A stretch of 20,918 nucleotides of DNA from Syntrophaceae bacterium UBA4810 (GTDB taxonomy: Bacteria; Desulfobacterota; Syntrophia; Syntrophales; Smithellaceae). Below are positions 1-7,190 of this stretch, piece by piece. The translations under genes and the position numbers were made by a program. Below the pieces are notes generated by a model that saw nothing but the letters and a program-made list of their open reading frames with translations, was not told where the DNA came from and did no database searches. The stretch covers positions 23,751 through 44,668 of the forward strand of contig DHGA01000003.1 in the NCBI GenBank assembly GCA_002402545.1, in the 5' to 3' direction. Positions within the stretch are counted from its first letter, which is position 1. Each line of letters starts with the position of its first letter.

Positions 1-708
1 GGCGTGGAAACCGGCGATCCGCAGATGCTCAAACGTATCAGGAAGGGAATTAAACTAGAGCACGCCGCTCCCGCCGTGCAGATGTGTAAAGATGCGGGAA
101 TAGTTCCGCATGTGTCTTTTATTGTTGGCCTGCCGGGAGAAACACCGGAAACCATGCAGGCTTCCGATCGTCTGGCGCGCAGTCTGAATGTGCTTTACGG
201 ATATCATTATCTGGCGCCTTTTCCCGGCACTACCGTCCGGGAGCAGATTGAGAAATACGATCTGGAAATACTCACCGATGACTGGGCAAAGTACGACGCC
301 AACGACGCGATTGTTCGCACCAAAGCCCTGGTGCCGGAAGATATACGCGCTTTTGTCGCCCGTTATGACGAAGAAATGTATACAGATTGGGAAAAGTTAC
401 TGGCGGGATACGTAAACAAAACCAACGCGCCGCTGGAGAATATGCGAGTGGAAGGCTACTGGCGCATGCACCTGACCTATAAAATTTTGAAAAATGATTT
501 GGTCGAAAAATATGGCCTGATTGAAACGGCGCTGTGCGACGGTTCTCAGGAAAACGCGCTGAGAGAGTTGAGTAATAGAATAATTGTTGAAACAGGAGCT
601 GAACCGCAAATCGTGAATCACACGATGACTGATTTTGCCCGGCGCGGTTACATAACGGCAAAAATGTCTGATGAAGGATGCTGCTGGATGTGGTCTGACG
701 ATATTTGA
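1..708 (+). CDS. Radical SAM protein, C-terminal part (5' end outside the window)
   Basis: The reading frame is open from base 1 and ends at TGA 706-708, so this is the C-terminal 235 residues of a larger protein. The first visible segment, GVETGDPQMLKRIRKG, is the late-barrel signature of B12-binding/radical SAM enzymes (usual form GxESGxxxxLxxxxKG). It is followed by a strand-turn motif (HVSFIVGLPGET) and 'HYLAPFPGTTVRE', also typical of that family. The CxxxCxxC cluster motif and any cobalamin-binding domain would lie upstream and cannot be checked. The last ~100 residues are a family-specific helical tail with a CC pair near the end. The gene converges on the methyltransferase at 722 with only 13 bases between them. 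The substrate cannot be told; BchE/HpnR-like and other B12-radical SAM families remain possible. Confidence 0.85.
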   Translation, partial: GVETGDPQMLKRIRKGIKLEHAAPAVQMCKDAGIVPHVSFIVGLPGETPETMQASDRLARSLNVLYGYHYLAPFPGTTVREQIEKYDLEILTDDWAKYDANDAIVRTKALVPEDIRAFVARYDEEMYTDWEKLLAGYVNKTNAPLENMRVEGYWRMHLTYKILKNDLVEKYGLIETALCDGSQENALRELSNRIIVETGAEPQIVNHTMTDFARRGYITAKMSDEGCCWMWSDDI

Positions 709-721
709 TCGCGTCATACCG

Positions 722-1339
722 CTATTTTTTGCGCTTTAATATTCCCAAAGAAACAAACATCGGCATTTCTTCGTATTGCCCAGAGGCAATGGCAAGCTGA
801 TAAACCCGATAAGGCGCCTGGCCGCCCTTGGCCGGATCGGGAAAAATATCGTGAAAGACGAGATAACCGCCGGGCGTCAGATGTTTTGCCCAAACCTCGT
901 AGTCTTTGAGCACTGATTCGTAGGCGTGGCTGCCGTCAATAAAAATCAAACAAAGCGGAGTCTGCCAGTTGAGCCCAACTGTTTCCGAATGTCCGATAAT
1001 GGGAATAACCGTATCTTCCAGGCCAAAGTCTAAAAGTGTCCGTCGGAAAAACGGCAAGGTGTCGATAAGGCCGGTTTGCTCATCGAGAAAATCAGGGTCA
1101 AAATACTCCTGCCCGGGCTGCTGCTCTTCCGAACCGCGATGATGATCCAGAGAAAACAATATGGCATTATTTTTCTTGCAGGCTTCTCCTATAAATACTG
1201 CAGATTTGCCACAGTAGCTGCCGATTTCCAAACAGGGGCCTTTTTTGCTGGCCGTAAACGCCAATTCATGAAGATATTCTGACTCACGTTCATCCAGAAA
1301 CCCCTTTATTTTATCAATTTTTGTTTTGTCTATTTTCAA
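722..1339 (-). CDS. Class I SAM-dependent methyltransferase (Methyltransf_24-like)
   Basis: This 205-residue protein has a Rossmann-type methyltransferase layout. Motif I is LEIGSYCGKSA (about residues 37-47). An acidic residue follows strand 2 in 'LFSLDHH'. A later strand reads 'LIFIDGSHAYESVLKDYE', and 'LTPGGYLVFHD' matches the post-motif region. The DGSHxYxxVxxD signature is typical of Methyltransf_24 proteins that act on small molecules or sugars; the substrate is unknown. The start is TTG at 1339, with GGAG about ten bases upstream, and there is no nearby ATG. It is transcribed toward the radical SAM gene and divergently from nrdD, so the 220-base gap upstream serves both. The fold call is firm and the specificity is not. 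Confidence 0.85.
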   Translation of the reverse strand: MKIDKTKIDKIKGFLDERESEYLHELAFTASKKGPCLEIGSYCGKSAVFIGEACKKNNAILFSLDHHRGSEEQQPGQEYFDPDFLDEQTGLIDTLPFFRRTLLDFGLEDTVIPIIGHSETVGLNWQTPLCLIFIDGSHAYESVLKDYEVWAKHLTPGGYLVFHDIFPDPAKGGQAPYRVYQLAIASGQYEEMPMFVSLGILKRKK

Positions 1340-1464
1340 TTTGGCGTATCTCCGGTGAGAAAAATATTTTAGTTTGAATAAACTTCAAAAGCGTAAAAAG
1401 CAAGGTTTATAAAGGTTCTTTTTTTACATATTGACTGAAAAAATTTTCACTTTCCCCTTGAAAA

Positions 1465-1480
1465 TAACTATATATAGTGG
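1465..1480 (+). promoter_or_regulatory. NrdR box 1 (upstream)
   Basis: TAACTATATATAGTGG matches the NrdR-box consensus acaCwAtATaTwGtgt at every core position from C4 to G15. NrdR is the Zn/ATP-cone repressor of ribonucleotide reductase genes. The box covers the expected -35 zone of the nrdD promoter, and its start lies 31 bases before that of the second box. Paired NrdR boxes are characteristically spaced by whole helical turns. The nrdR gene itself is not in the window. Confidence 0.85.
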
Positions 1481-1485
1481 TAGTG

Positions 1486-1494
1486 TGCTATAAA
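1486..1494 (+). promoter_or_regulatory. Extended -10 promoter of nrdD
   Basis: TGCTATAAA is an extended -10 element (TGn followed by TATAAA). The hexamer 17 bases upstream is poor, which fits an extended -10 promoter. The hexamer lies between the two NrdR boxes, so transcription would start near 1501, inside box 2. RNA polymerase and NrdR could not occupy the site together. The leader to the nrdD ATG is then about 60 bases and carries GGAGGGG at 1551-1557. Confidence 0.6.
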
Positions 1495-1495
1495 A

Positions 1496-1511
1496 CCACA
1501 ATATGTAGCGT
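1496..1511 (+). promoter_or_regulatory. NrdR box 2 (downstream)
   Basis: CCACAATATGTAGCGT keeps the core C-A-A-T-A-T-n-T-A-G and the final G-T of the NrdR consensus and deviates mainly at flanking positions. It overlaps the predicted transcription start. Its 31-base offset from box 1 places both on the same helical face, as expected for cooperative NrdR binding. Confidence 0.8.
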
Positions 1512-1559
1512 TTCGCACGGGAAATATTAATTTCTTTTTCATATTATTACGGAGGGGTA

Positions 1560-3659
1560 ATGAACACAAAGATCAGAAAGAGGGACGGCCGCTTAGTAAA
1601 ATTCAACGCGGAAAAAATAACCAAAGCCATTGCCAGAGCAGGAACAGCCACGGGAGATTTTGATAATAAAGAAGCAAAGAAGCTCACCATCAAGGTATTA
1701 AATCTTGCCGAACAATTATTTAACGGCAAGATTTTAACCGTGGAAGAGATTCAGGATATTGTCGAAGAAGTTTTGCTCCAGTCTTCTTATCGGCAGACCG
1801 CCAAGTCATATATTATCTATCGCGATCAACACGCTCGTTTAAGAGACATTACCAATAAGATGGAAGTCGATCTCGTTGACCAATATTTAAAAAAGTCCGA
1901 TTGGAAAATAAACGAAAACAGCAATATGGATTACTCGCTCCAGGGGTTGAATAATTATATTTCCTCGGAAGTGAGCAAGGTTTATTGGCTTAACGAAATT
2001 TACACGCCGGAAATCAAAAAGGCCCATAACGAGGGAGATTTTCATATTCATGATTTGAGCCTGCTTTCTGTTTATTGCGTGGGCTGGGATTTATACGATT
2101 TGCTTTTGCAGGGTTTCCGCGGTGTTTCCGGTAAGGTGGAAAGCAAACCAGCCAAGCATCTGCGTAGTGTTTTAGGACAGGTGGTTAATTTCTTCTACAC
2201 GCTGCAGGGCGAAGCGGCCGGGGCGCAGGCTTTTTCTAATTTTGATACTTTACTCGCGCCCTTTATCCGTTATGACAAGTTAAGTTTTACGGAAATCAAG
2301 CAGGCGCTGCAGGAATTTATTTTCAATATTAATGTTCCCACCCGGGTTGGCTTTCAGACGCCTTTTACCAATGTAACTCTGGATGTAACCGTTCCCAAAT
2401 ATTACGCTGATCAGGGCGTGATTATCGGCGGTGTTCCCCAGAAGGAAACATATAAAGAATTTCAGGATGAGATGAATCTTTTTAACAAGGCCTTTCTGCA
2501 GGTGATGGCAGAAGGTGATGCCAAGGGAAGGGTATTTACTTTTCCTATTCCGACTTACAATGTCACGCGCGATTTTAACTGGGACGACCCCAATTTGAAA
2601 GATTTGTGGGAGATGACGGCTAAATACGGCGTGCCTTATTTTTCTAATTTTATCAATTCCGACATGAATCCCGAAGACGCGCGCAGCATGTGTTGCCGTC
2701 TGCGTATCGATAACCGCGAACTGGAAATGCGCGGCGGTGGACTTTTTGGTTCCAATCCACTTACCGGCTCCATCGGCGTTATCACCATCAACATGCCGCG
2801 TATCGGATTTCTTGCCAAATCAAAGAAGGATTTCATGCAGCGTCTGGAAAATTTAATGGAAATAGCCAAAGAGAGCCTGGAAACTAAAAGGAAAGTTCTG
2901 GAAAACTTTACCAACAGCGATCTTTACCCCTACACCAAATATTATTTGCGCAATGTTAAAGAAAGATTTGATGAATATTGGAAGAATCATTTTTCTACAA
3001 TTGGTCTGGTCGGCATGAATGAAGCTTGCCTGAATTTGCTGGGCAAAAATATTGCTTCTAAAGAGGGGCAGGAATTTACGAAATATGTTCTCGATTTTAT
3101 GAGAAATAAACTGATAGATTTTCAGAAGGAAACAGGGAATAACTACAATCTGGAATCAACGCCGGCCGAGGGCACTTCATATCGTCTGGCTAAAATTGAT
3201 AAGGAAAAGTATCCGAGTATTATTTGCGCCAGCAATGGTAACGGTAACGGCAGGTCGAAAAAGTGCGAGCCTTTTTACACCAACTCCACCCAGCTGCCGG
3301 TTAATTACACGGATGATATTTTTGAAGCTCTTGATTTGCAGGATGAAATTCAGACACGCTATACCGGTGGTACCGTTTTCCACACTTTTGCCGGAGAGCG
3401 TGTGGATAATCCGCAGGCTGTAAAATCGTTAGTTCATAAAATATGTTCCAATTACCATCTGCCTTATGTGACATTCACGCCGACTTTCAGCGTTTGTCCG
3501 TCGCACGGTTACATTAAAGGCGAAAATCCAAAATGCCCGACCTGTAATGATGATTGCGAAGTATACTCGCGGGTGGTTGGTTATTTACGCCCTGTCAAAC
3601 AATGGAATAAGGGAAAGCAGGCGGAATTTAACGCGCGTCAGGTATTTCGGTTTCAGTAA
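1560..3659 (+). CDS. nrdD: Anaerobic (class III) ribonucleoside-triphosphate reductase
   Basis: This enzyme reduces ribonucleoside triphosphates to deoxynucleotides without oxygen, using a glycyl radical. An ATP-cone allosteric domain occupies residues ~3-93 (KIRKRDGRLVKFNAEKI). The catalytic barrel follows, with Cys173 in 'SVYCVGWD' and the pair Cys378-Cys379 in 'SMCCRLRID', equivalent by position to the two active-site cysteines of E. coli NrdD. The C-terminal zinc site uses Cys646/His649 (CPSH) and Cys659/Cys662 (CPTC), with Cys666 nearby. The radical glycine is Gly674 in RVVGYLRP. At 699 residues it is full length for the family. The ATG at 1560 has an excellent ribosome site, GGAGGGG at 1551-1557. 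NrdR boxes and an extended -10 lie upstream and nrdG follows. The Cys-Cys pair hints at a thiol-dependent rather than purely formate-dependent subclass (inference). Confidence 0.97.
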   Translation: MNTKIRKRDGRLVKFNAEKITKAIARAGTATGDFDNKEAKKLTIKVLNLAEQLFNGKILTVEEIQDIVEEVLLQSSYRQTAKSYIIYRDQHARLRDITNKMEVDLVDQYLKKSDWKINENSNMDYSLQGLNNYISSEVSKVYWLNEIYTPEIKKAHNEGDFHIHDLSLLSVYCVGWDLYDLLLQGFRGVSGKVESKPAKHLRSVLGQVVNFFYTLQGEAAGAQAFSNFDTLLAPFIRYDKLSFTEIKQALQEFIFNINVPTRVGFQTPFTNVTLDVTVPKYYADQGVIIGGVPQKETYKEFQDEMNLFNKAFLQVMAEGDAKGRVFTFPIPTYNVTRDFNWDDPNLKDLWEMTAKYGVPYFSNFINSDMNPEDARSMCCRLRIDNRELEMRGGGLFGSNPLTGSIGVITINMPRIGFLAKSKKDFMQRLENLMEIAKESLETKRKVLENFTNSDLYPYTKYYLRNVKERFDEYWKNHFSTIGLVGMNEACLNLLGKNIASKEGQEFTKYVLDFMRNKLIDFQKETGNNYNLESTPAEGTSYRLAKIDKEKYPSIICASNGNGNGRSKKCEPFYTNSTQLPVNYTDDIFEALDLQDEIQTRYTGGTVFHTFAGERVDNPQAVKSLVHKICSNYHLPYVTFTPTFSVCPSHGYIKGENPKCPTCNDDCEVYSRVVGYLRPVKQWNKGKQAEFNARQVFRFQ

Positions 3660-3685
3660 GAAGAGATCAGTAAAAAAACGCTTAT

Positions 3686-3711
3686 AAAGCCCTGTCTGCA
3701 TGAAGGGCTTT
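3686..3711 (+). terminator. Hairpin between nrdD and nrdG (attenuator-like)
   Basis: AAAGCCCT (3686-3693) and AGGGCTTT (3704-3711) form a perfect 8-bp stem with a 10-base loop, 27 bases after the nrdD stop. No clean U-run follows (the next bases are AATATTTGG), so it is more likely a partial terminator or an RNA-stability element that lowers nrdG relative to nrdD. It ends 27 bases before the nrdG start. Confidence 0.5.
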
Positions 3712-3738
3712 AATATTTGGTTTAAGAGAAAGATTATA

Positions 3739-4428
3739 ATGAAAATTGGTGGACTGCAAAAAGTATCGCTCATTGATTACCCCGGCGCGATTTGCGCAAT
3801 TGTTTTTTCACAGGGATGCAATTTCAAGTGCGGATATTGCCACAATCCGGAACTGGTTGATCCGGAGAGATTCGGCAAATGTATCGATGAAAAAAAAATC
3901 ATGGAATTCTTGGCTACGCGCAGGGGCAAGCTCGATGCCGTATCGATTACCGGCGGTGAGCCGACTATCCAAAAAGATTTACATGGATTTGTGAAAAAAA
4001 TCAAAAAGATGGGATTTGCCGTCAAGATTGATACCAACGGCTCTCAGCCGCAGGTGCTAAAAGATCTGCTCAAGGCTAAGCTGCTTGATTTTATCGCTAT
4101 GGATATTAAAGCGCCATGGGAAAAGTACGAGAAAATGGCAAGAGTTCCCGTGGATACGCGCTTGATTCAAGAAAGTATCACGCTGGTTTTACAATCGAAA
4201 ATCCCTCATGAATTTCGTACCACAGCGGTGGAGTCGCGCTTAAATGCCAATGATATAATCGAAATATCAAAAATCATCTCCGGCGCCCAACGCTATGTCC
4301 TGCAAAAATTTATTCCCACCAAAGCATTGGATAAAAAGTTTCTAAAAGAAAAAACATTATCCGATGAAGAATTGGAACAACTCAAAAAACGCATTGAAAA
4401 AGATATACCCTATGTTATAGTCAGATAG
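3739..4428 (+). CDS. nrdG: Anaerobic ribonucleotide reductase activating protein (radical SAM)
   Basis: This 229-residue radical SAM enzyme makes the glycyl radical on NrdD by reductive cleavage of S-adenosylmethionine. The 4Fe-4S ligands are Cys27, Cys31 and Cys34 in CNFKCGYC, after 'KVSLIDYPG..CAIVFSQG', a signature of the longer NrdG2-type activases. 'SITGGEPT' is the SAM-binding GGE motif and 'IDTNGSQP' a later barrel strand. An upstream in-frame ATG at 3700 is possible. ATG 3739 is preferred because the family begins at M-K-I-G-G, the upstream codons overlap the hairpin at 3686-3711, and a purine-rich AAGAGAAAG precedes 3739. It follows nrdD by 79 bases and precedes the HD-GYP gene by 28. 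E. coli-type NrdG is shorter, so close relatives such as pyruvate-formate-lyase-activase-like proteins are the alternative, but the nrdD neighbour settles it. Confidence 0.93.
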   Translation: MKIGGLQKVSLIDYPGAICAIVFSQGCNFKCGYCHNPELVDPERFGKCIDEKKIMEFLATRRGKLDAVSITGGEPTIQKDLHGFVKKIKKMGFAVKIDTNGSQPQVLKDLLKAKLLDFIAMDIKAPWEKYEKMARVPVDTRLIQESITLVLQSKIPHEFRTTAVESRLNANDIIEISKIISGAQRYVLQKFIPTKALDKKFLKEKTLSDEELEQLKKRIEKDIPYVIVR

Positions 4429-4456
4429 CATCAAATATGAATCATAAAGGTGCGTT

Positions 4457-6013
4457 ATGCGGCTGGAAAAAGAAAGTGAAAACGGCAGTTATACCTACCC
4501 TGATCATATTAAGCGGCTAACCGAAATAGGCGTGGCTCTTTCCGCGGAAAAAAATATCAACCGTCTCATGGAAATGATTATTTCGGAGGCGCGCGCGTTT
4601 ACCAACGCGGATGGAGGAACGCTTTATATCATGTCCGATGATGAATCGGAACTTCTTTTTACCATTATTCAAAACGATTCCATAAATGTTCGGATGGGGG
4701 GAACGCACGGCAGAATCACCTGGCCTTCCGTTAAAATGAAAAATGATGATGGTTCCCTCAATCATTCAAATGTTTCCTCACATGCCGCAATTACCGGCCA
4801 GGCAGTCAATATCGAAGATGTTTATTCGGCCAAAGGTTTCAATTTTTCGGGAACAAAAGAATTTGACAGGGTAAACGGTTATCGTTCTAAATCGATGATG
4901 GTTGTTCCCATGCGTAATCATGAAAACGAGATTATCGGAGTACTGCAGCTGATTAACGCGCTGGATCCAAAAACGGGAGAAGTAATAAGTTTTTCCCGGA
5001 AATCGAAGGAAATGACATTATCCCTGGCTTCGCAGGCCGCGGTAGCCCTCACTAACAATCAGCTGATTCACGATTTAGAGAGCCTTTTGGAATCATTTAT
5101 CAAAGCAATAGCCTCTGCTGTTGATGAAAAATCTCCATATACTGGAGGCCATATCCGCCGTGTCGCGCAACTGACTATGGCCATCGCGCATAAGATAAAT
5201 GAGGTTAAAAGCGGGCCTTTCGCAGATAGCTACTTTTCGGTGGACGAGCTAAAGGAATTGCGCATGGCGGCATGGTTGCATGATATCGGCAAGATTACCA
5301 CGCCGGAACATATTGTAGATAAATCAAAGAAGCTCGAAACAGTATATGACAGGATTAACGAAATTAAATCGCGGATAGAAATTATTAAAAAAGATTATCT
5401 GATGAAATCAAAAGCGGCGGTAAAAAGCAAAGCCCAGGGCAAAGCTGACGTAAAAAGTATTCAAAAAAAAATAAAGGCGCTTGATGAGGAGAGGCGGTTT
5501 TTGGAAAAATTAAATACAGGCACAGAATATATAGATAATAAAGATATCGCAAAAATCAAAAAAATAGCAAAGCGCAAATGGAAATTAAACGGTAGGATTA
5601 TGACGCTTTTGACTAAAGACGAAATATACAATCTTAGCGTGCCTTTTGGAACGCTTAATAAAAAAGAAGAAAAAATAATTACCAATCACGCGGCTATAAC
5701 AAAAAAAATACTTTCCAAGCTTCCCTTTCCAAAAAAAATGCGCCATATCGCTCAATACGCCTCCGAGCATCATGAAAAATTAGACGGTAGCGGTTATCCC
5801 TCCGGCCTAAAAGCGGATAAGATATCACTGCAGTCGCGAATTATTACCATTGTCGATATTTTTGAGGCTATTACCGCGAAAGACAGGCCATACAAAAAAG
5901 GCAAAAGCGCCACAGAAGCGATAAAGATTATGAAAGATATGGTGAAAGATAATTATATCGACGCCAATCTGTTTGATCTGTTTGTTAAGGAAAAGGTTTA
6001 TCAAGACATATAA
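4457..6013 (+). CDS. GAF sensor/HD-GYP phosphodiesterase
   Basis: A 518-residue cytoplasmic signalling protein. Residues ~20-200 are a GAF ligand-sensing domain, ending 'MMVVPMRNHENEIIGVLQLIN'. Residues ~205-515 are an HD-GYP domain: 'SPYTGGHIRRVAQL', HD at 275-276 (WLHDIGK), His411, 'EHHEKLDGSGYPSGL' with GYP at 446-448, and 'IVDIFEAITAKDRPY'. HD-GYP domains hydrolyse cyclic di-GMP, and the metal ligands appear complete. A lysine-rich, probably coiled-coil insertion of about 110 residues (295-405) separates the HD half from the rest. The ATG at 4457 has AAGG six bases upstream. It lies 28 bases after nrdG and 30 before the next gene, so it may share their transcript. No transmembrane segment is seen. 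The signal sensed is unknown. Confidence 0.92.
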   Translation: MRLEKESENGSYTYPDHIKRLTEIGVALSAEKNINRLMEMIISEARAFTNADGGTLYIMSDDESELLFTIIQNDSINVRMGGTHGRITWPSVKMKNDDGSLNHSNVSSHAAITGQAVNIEDVYSAKGFNFSGTKEFDRVNGYRSKSMMVVPMRNHENEIIGVLQLINALDPKTGEVISFSRKSKEMTLSLASQAAVALTNNQLIHDLESLLESFIKAIASAVDEKSPYTGGHIRRVAQLTMAIAHKINEVKSGPFADSYFSVDELKELRMAAWLHDIGKITTPEHIVDKSKKLETVYDRINEIKSRIEIIKKDYLMKSKAAVKSKAQGKADVKSIQKKIKALDEERRFLEKLNTGTEYIDNKDIAKIKKIAKRKWKLNGRIMTLLTKDEIYNLSVPFGTLNKKEEKIITNHAAITKKILSKLPFPKKMRHIAQYASEHHEKLDGSGYPSGLKADKISLQSRIITIVDIFEAITAKDRPYKKGKSATEAIKIMKDMVKDNYIDANLFDLFVKEKVYQDI

Positions 6014-6043
6014 AAATAATATAAACTTAAAGACCTTAATATT

Positions 6044-6526
6044 ATGAAGGAAAAATTATTCATATTAAGCATTATTTTGTTATCAATCACGGTGTGTTGT
6101 TCTAAATATGAAACGGTAGATTTATCGACACCAGAAAATACACTGAAAAACTATTATGATGCGCTTAAAAAAAACGATTTAAAACACCAAAAAAGAACAC
6201 TTTTAGATTCAGTTGAATTGATTAAAGAAAATAGTTTTAATGCGTATGCTTCTAGGTTGAGAAGCTATCAAGTAATTCAAATAAATGAATTAAAGAAAAG
6301 AGAATATAGTTACGAAAAAGAGGGCGATGTAATAGTAGCGGTTAAGGAAACATATAAGGATAACAAAGAAAGTATACTGTTTTTTAATTTACGGAAATTC
6401 GATAAAGATTGGCTAATAATAGATTGGGTTTATGAAAACAAAGCAGAAGAACCCATTGAGGATGAAAAAATAGAAAAACAAGCAAAAAAATTTTGGGGAT
6501 TAAGTAGAAGAATGGCTAAGAATTAA
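6044..6526 (+). CDS. Small exported protein, probable lipoprotein (NTF2-like/DUF4878-like)
   Basis: A 160-residue protein with a hydrophobic N-terminal signal (KEKLFILSIILLSITVCCS) ending at Cys19-Cys20. This resembles a lipobox, but the -1 residue is not the usual small one, so lipidation is uncertain. After it, 'LSTPENTLKNYYDALKKND' is the opening helix typical of small NTF2-like/DUF4878 lipoproteins, and 'FFNLRKFDKDWLIIDWVYE' fits the closing strands. The C-terminus is rich in charged residues. The gene is clearly more AT-rich than those before and after it. Its ribosome site is weak. It may be the last gene of the nrdD group, but it could equally belong to the accessory island that begins here. 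Confidence 0.7.
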   Translation: MKEKLFILSIILLSITVCCSKYETVDLSTPENTLKNYYDALKKNDLKHQKRTLLDSVELIKENSFNAYASRLRSYQVIQINELKKREYSYEKEGDVIVAVKETYKDNKESILFFNLRKFDKDWLIIDWVYENKAEEPIEDEKIEKQAKKFWGLSRRMAKN

Positions 6527-6568
6527 ACTTTAGGGTTTTTACAGTTTAGTATGCGACCGAAAGATGGG

Positions 6569-6590
6569 GGGGTAAATCGTTAGCTTGACG
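6569..6590 (+). repeat. Degenerate copy of a REP-like repeat
   Basis: GGGGTAAATCGTTAGCTTGACG aligns with the left arm and centre of the palindrome at 7090-7112 with two one-base gaps and about three mismatches. The right arm is not conserved. The two copies lie on either side of the UGA-containing gene at 6663-7079. Confidence 0.5.
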
Positions 6591-6614
6591 TCTCGTTTTA
6601 CAGATAAAGATATT
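6585..6614 (+). promoter_or_regulatory. Possible promoter of the UGA-containing gene
   Basis: TTGACG (6585-6590, five of six -35 matches) is followed after 18 bases by GATATT (6609-6614, four of six -10 matches). The -35 lies in the degenerate repeat copy. The match is moderate, and AT-rich sequence makes such pairs common by chance. Confidence 0.3.
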
Positions 6615-6662
6615 TAATAAATGACATGAATTATAAGCATACACTAGAAGGAGGAATGGATT

Positions 6663-7079
6663 TTGAAAATAAGTAAAGGTTTTGTTATTCTTTGCATATT
6701 GGTTATCGCAGGATATGCTTGGCATCAGCATCAGAAGGTTGATGAGGACGTTTCAGAATCCGGTTTTGTCGAAGTAGGGGATGTCGCCGGTGTTTATAGT
6801 AACATTGTCACCGTAGTGGGACCTACCTGAAACAGCGAGCCTGGAGAGCGCACGAGGCAGTTTGCCTCGGAAATTGAAAATGCGGGCATGACCGTCATGG
6901 TCACATCAAGTATAGGTGGCGGGGAAATAGTAGACCCAGATGCGTCTCAACTTAAGATGTTTCGCGCCCTGAATGACGTTATGCGAGATGGGCCCCCTGT
7001 TGTTTTTATTAATGGCAGGGCTAAGGCCAATCCTACAATTGATGAAGTTATTACCGAATATAATAGTTACAATAAATAA
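6663..7079 (+). CDS. Putative selenoprotein: membrane-anchored thioredoxin-fold-like protein with in-frame UGA
   Basis: Reading from TTG 6663 (AAGGAGG at 6648-6654, eight bases upstream) gives 55 residues to a TGA at 6828-6830. The same frame then stays open for 82 codons to TAA 7077-7079. With UGA read as selenocysteine the product is 138 residues. Residues 7-20 are a membrane anchor (FVILCILVIAGYAW). A strand 'NIVTVVGPT' leads to position 56 (UGA), then a helix (GERTRQFASEIENAG), a strand (TVMVTSS), a helix, and 'GPPVVFINGRAKANPT', which resembles the cis-Pro strand of glutaredoxins. Position 56 is where a thioredoxin-fold nucleophile would sit. A SECIS-like hairpin follows at 6853-6869. 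Alternatives: a pseudogene with a Cys or Trp codon mutated to TGA, or a shorter product from ATG 6888. That ATG would drop the anchor and active site and has no ribosome site. No close named family was recognised. Confidence 0.6.
6853..6869 (+). promoter_or_regulatory. Candidate bacterial SECIS hairpin
   Basis: CGAGGCA-GTT-TGCCTCG is a perfect 7-bp stem with a three-base loop beginning with G then U. The loop begins 30 bases after the last base of the UGA (29 bases between). As I recall the bacterial SECIS model, it asks for a stem-loop just 3' of UGA, a G among the first two loop bases, and roughly 16-37 bases from UGA to the loop. This hairpin meets all three. It lies wholly inside the coding frame, as bacterial SECIS elements must. 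Confidence 0.55.
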
Positions 7080-7090
7080 TGGAAAAAATG

Positions 7091-7131
7091 GGGTAAAATC
7101 TTTAAGCTTGTCAAGGATAAAGATTTGACCC
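7091..7131 (+). repeat. REP-like imperfect palindrome
   Basis: GGGTAAAATCTTTA (7091-7104) pairs with TAAAGATTTGACCC (7118-7131) at 13 of 14 positions. Inside it, CTT/AAG pair around the centre at 7111 after two mismatched bases. The 41-base element is nearly symmetrical and has no following T-run, so it looks like a REP-type intergenic element more than a terminator. It starts 11 bases after the UGA-containing gene and shares its left half with 6569-6590. Confidence 0.6.
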
Positions 7132-7190
7132 TCGTTGACTCTTATTTATTAATAATTATGTAAATATTATTAAACATGATGGAGGATCAT

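Noticed and set aside
4..717. Minus-strand open frames overlapping the radical SAM gene
   Set aside because: They are antisense shadows of a clearly conserved protein, with no ribosome sites and implausible composition.
6888..7079. A separate 63-residue gene starting at ATG 6888
   Set aside because: It has no ribosome site, and its frame continues upstream without a break to the UGA and beyond to a TTG with a strong AAGGAGG. It is better read as the C-terminal part of the 6663-7079 gene.
7091..7131. Intrinsic terminator after the UGA-containing gene
   Set aside because: The stem is long, but no T-run follows on either strand, and half of it recurs at 6569, so it fits a repeat element better.
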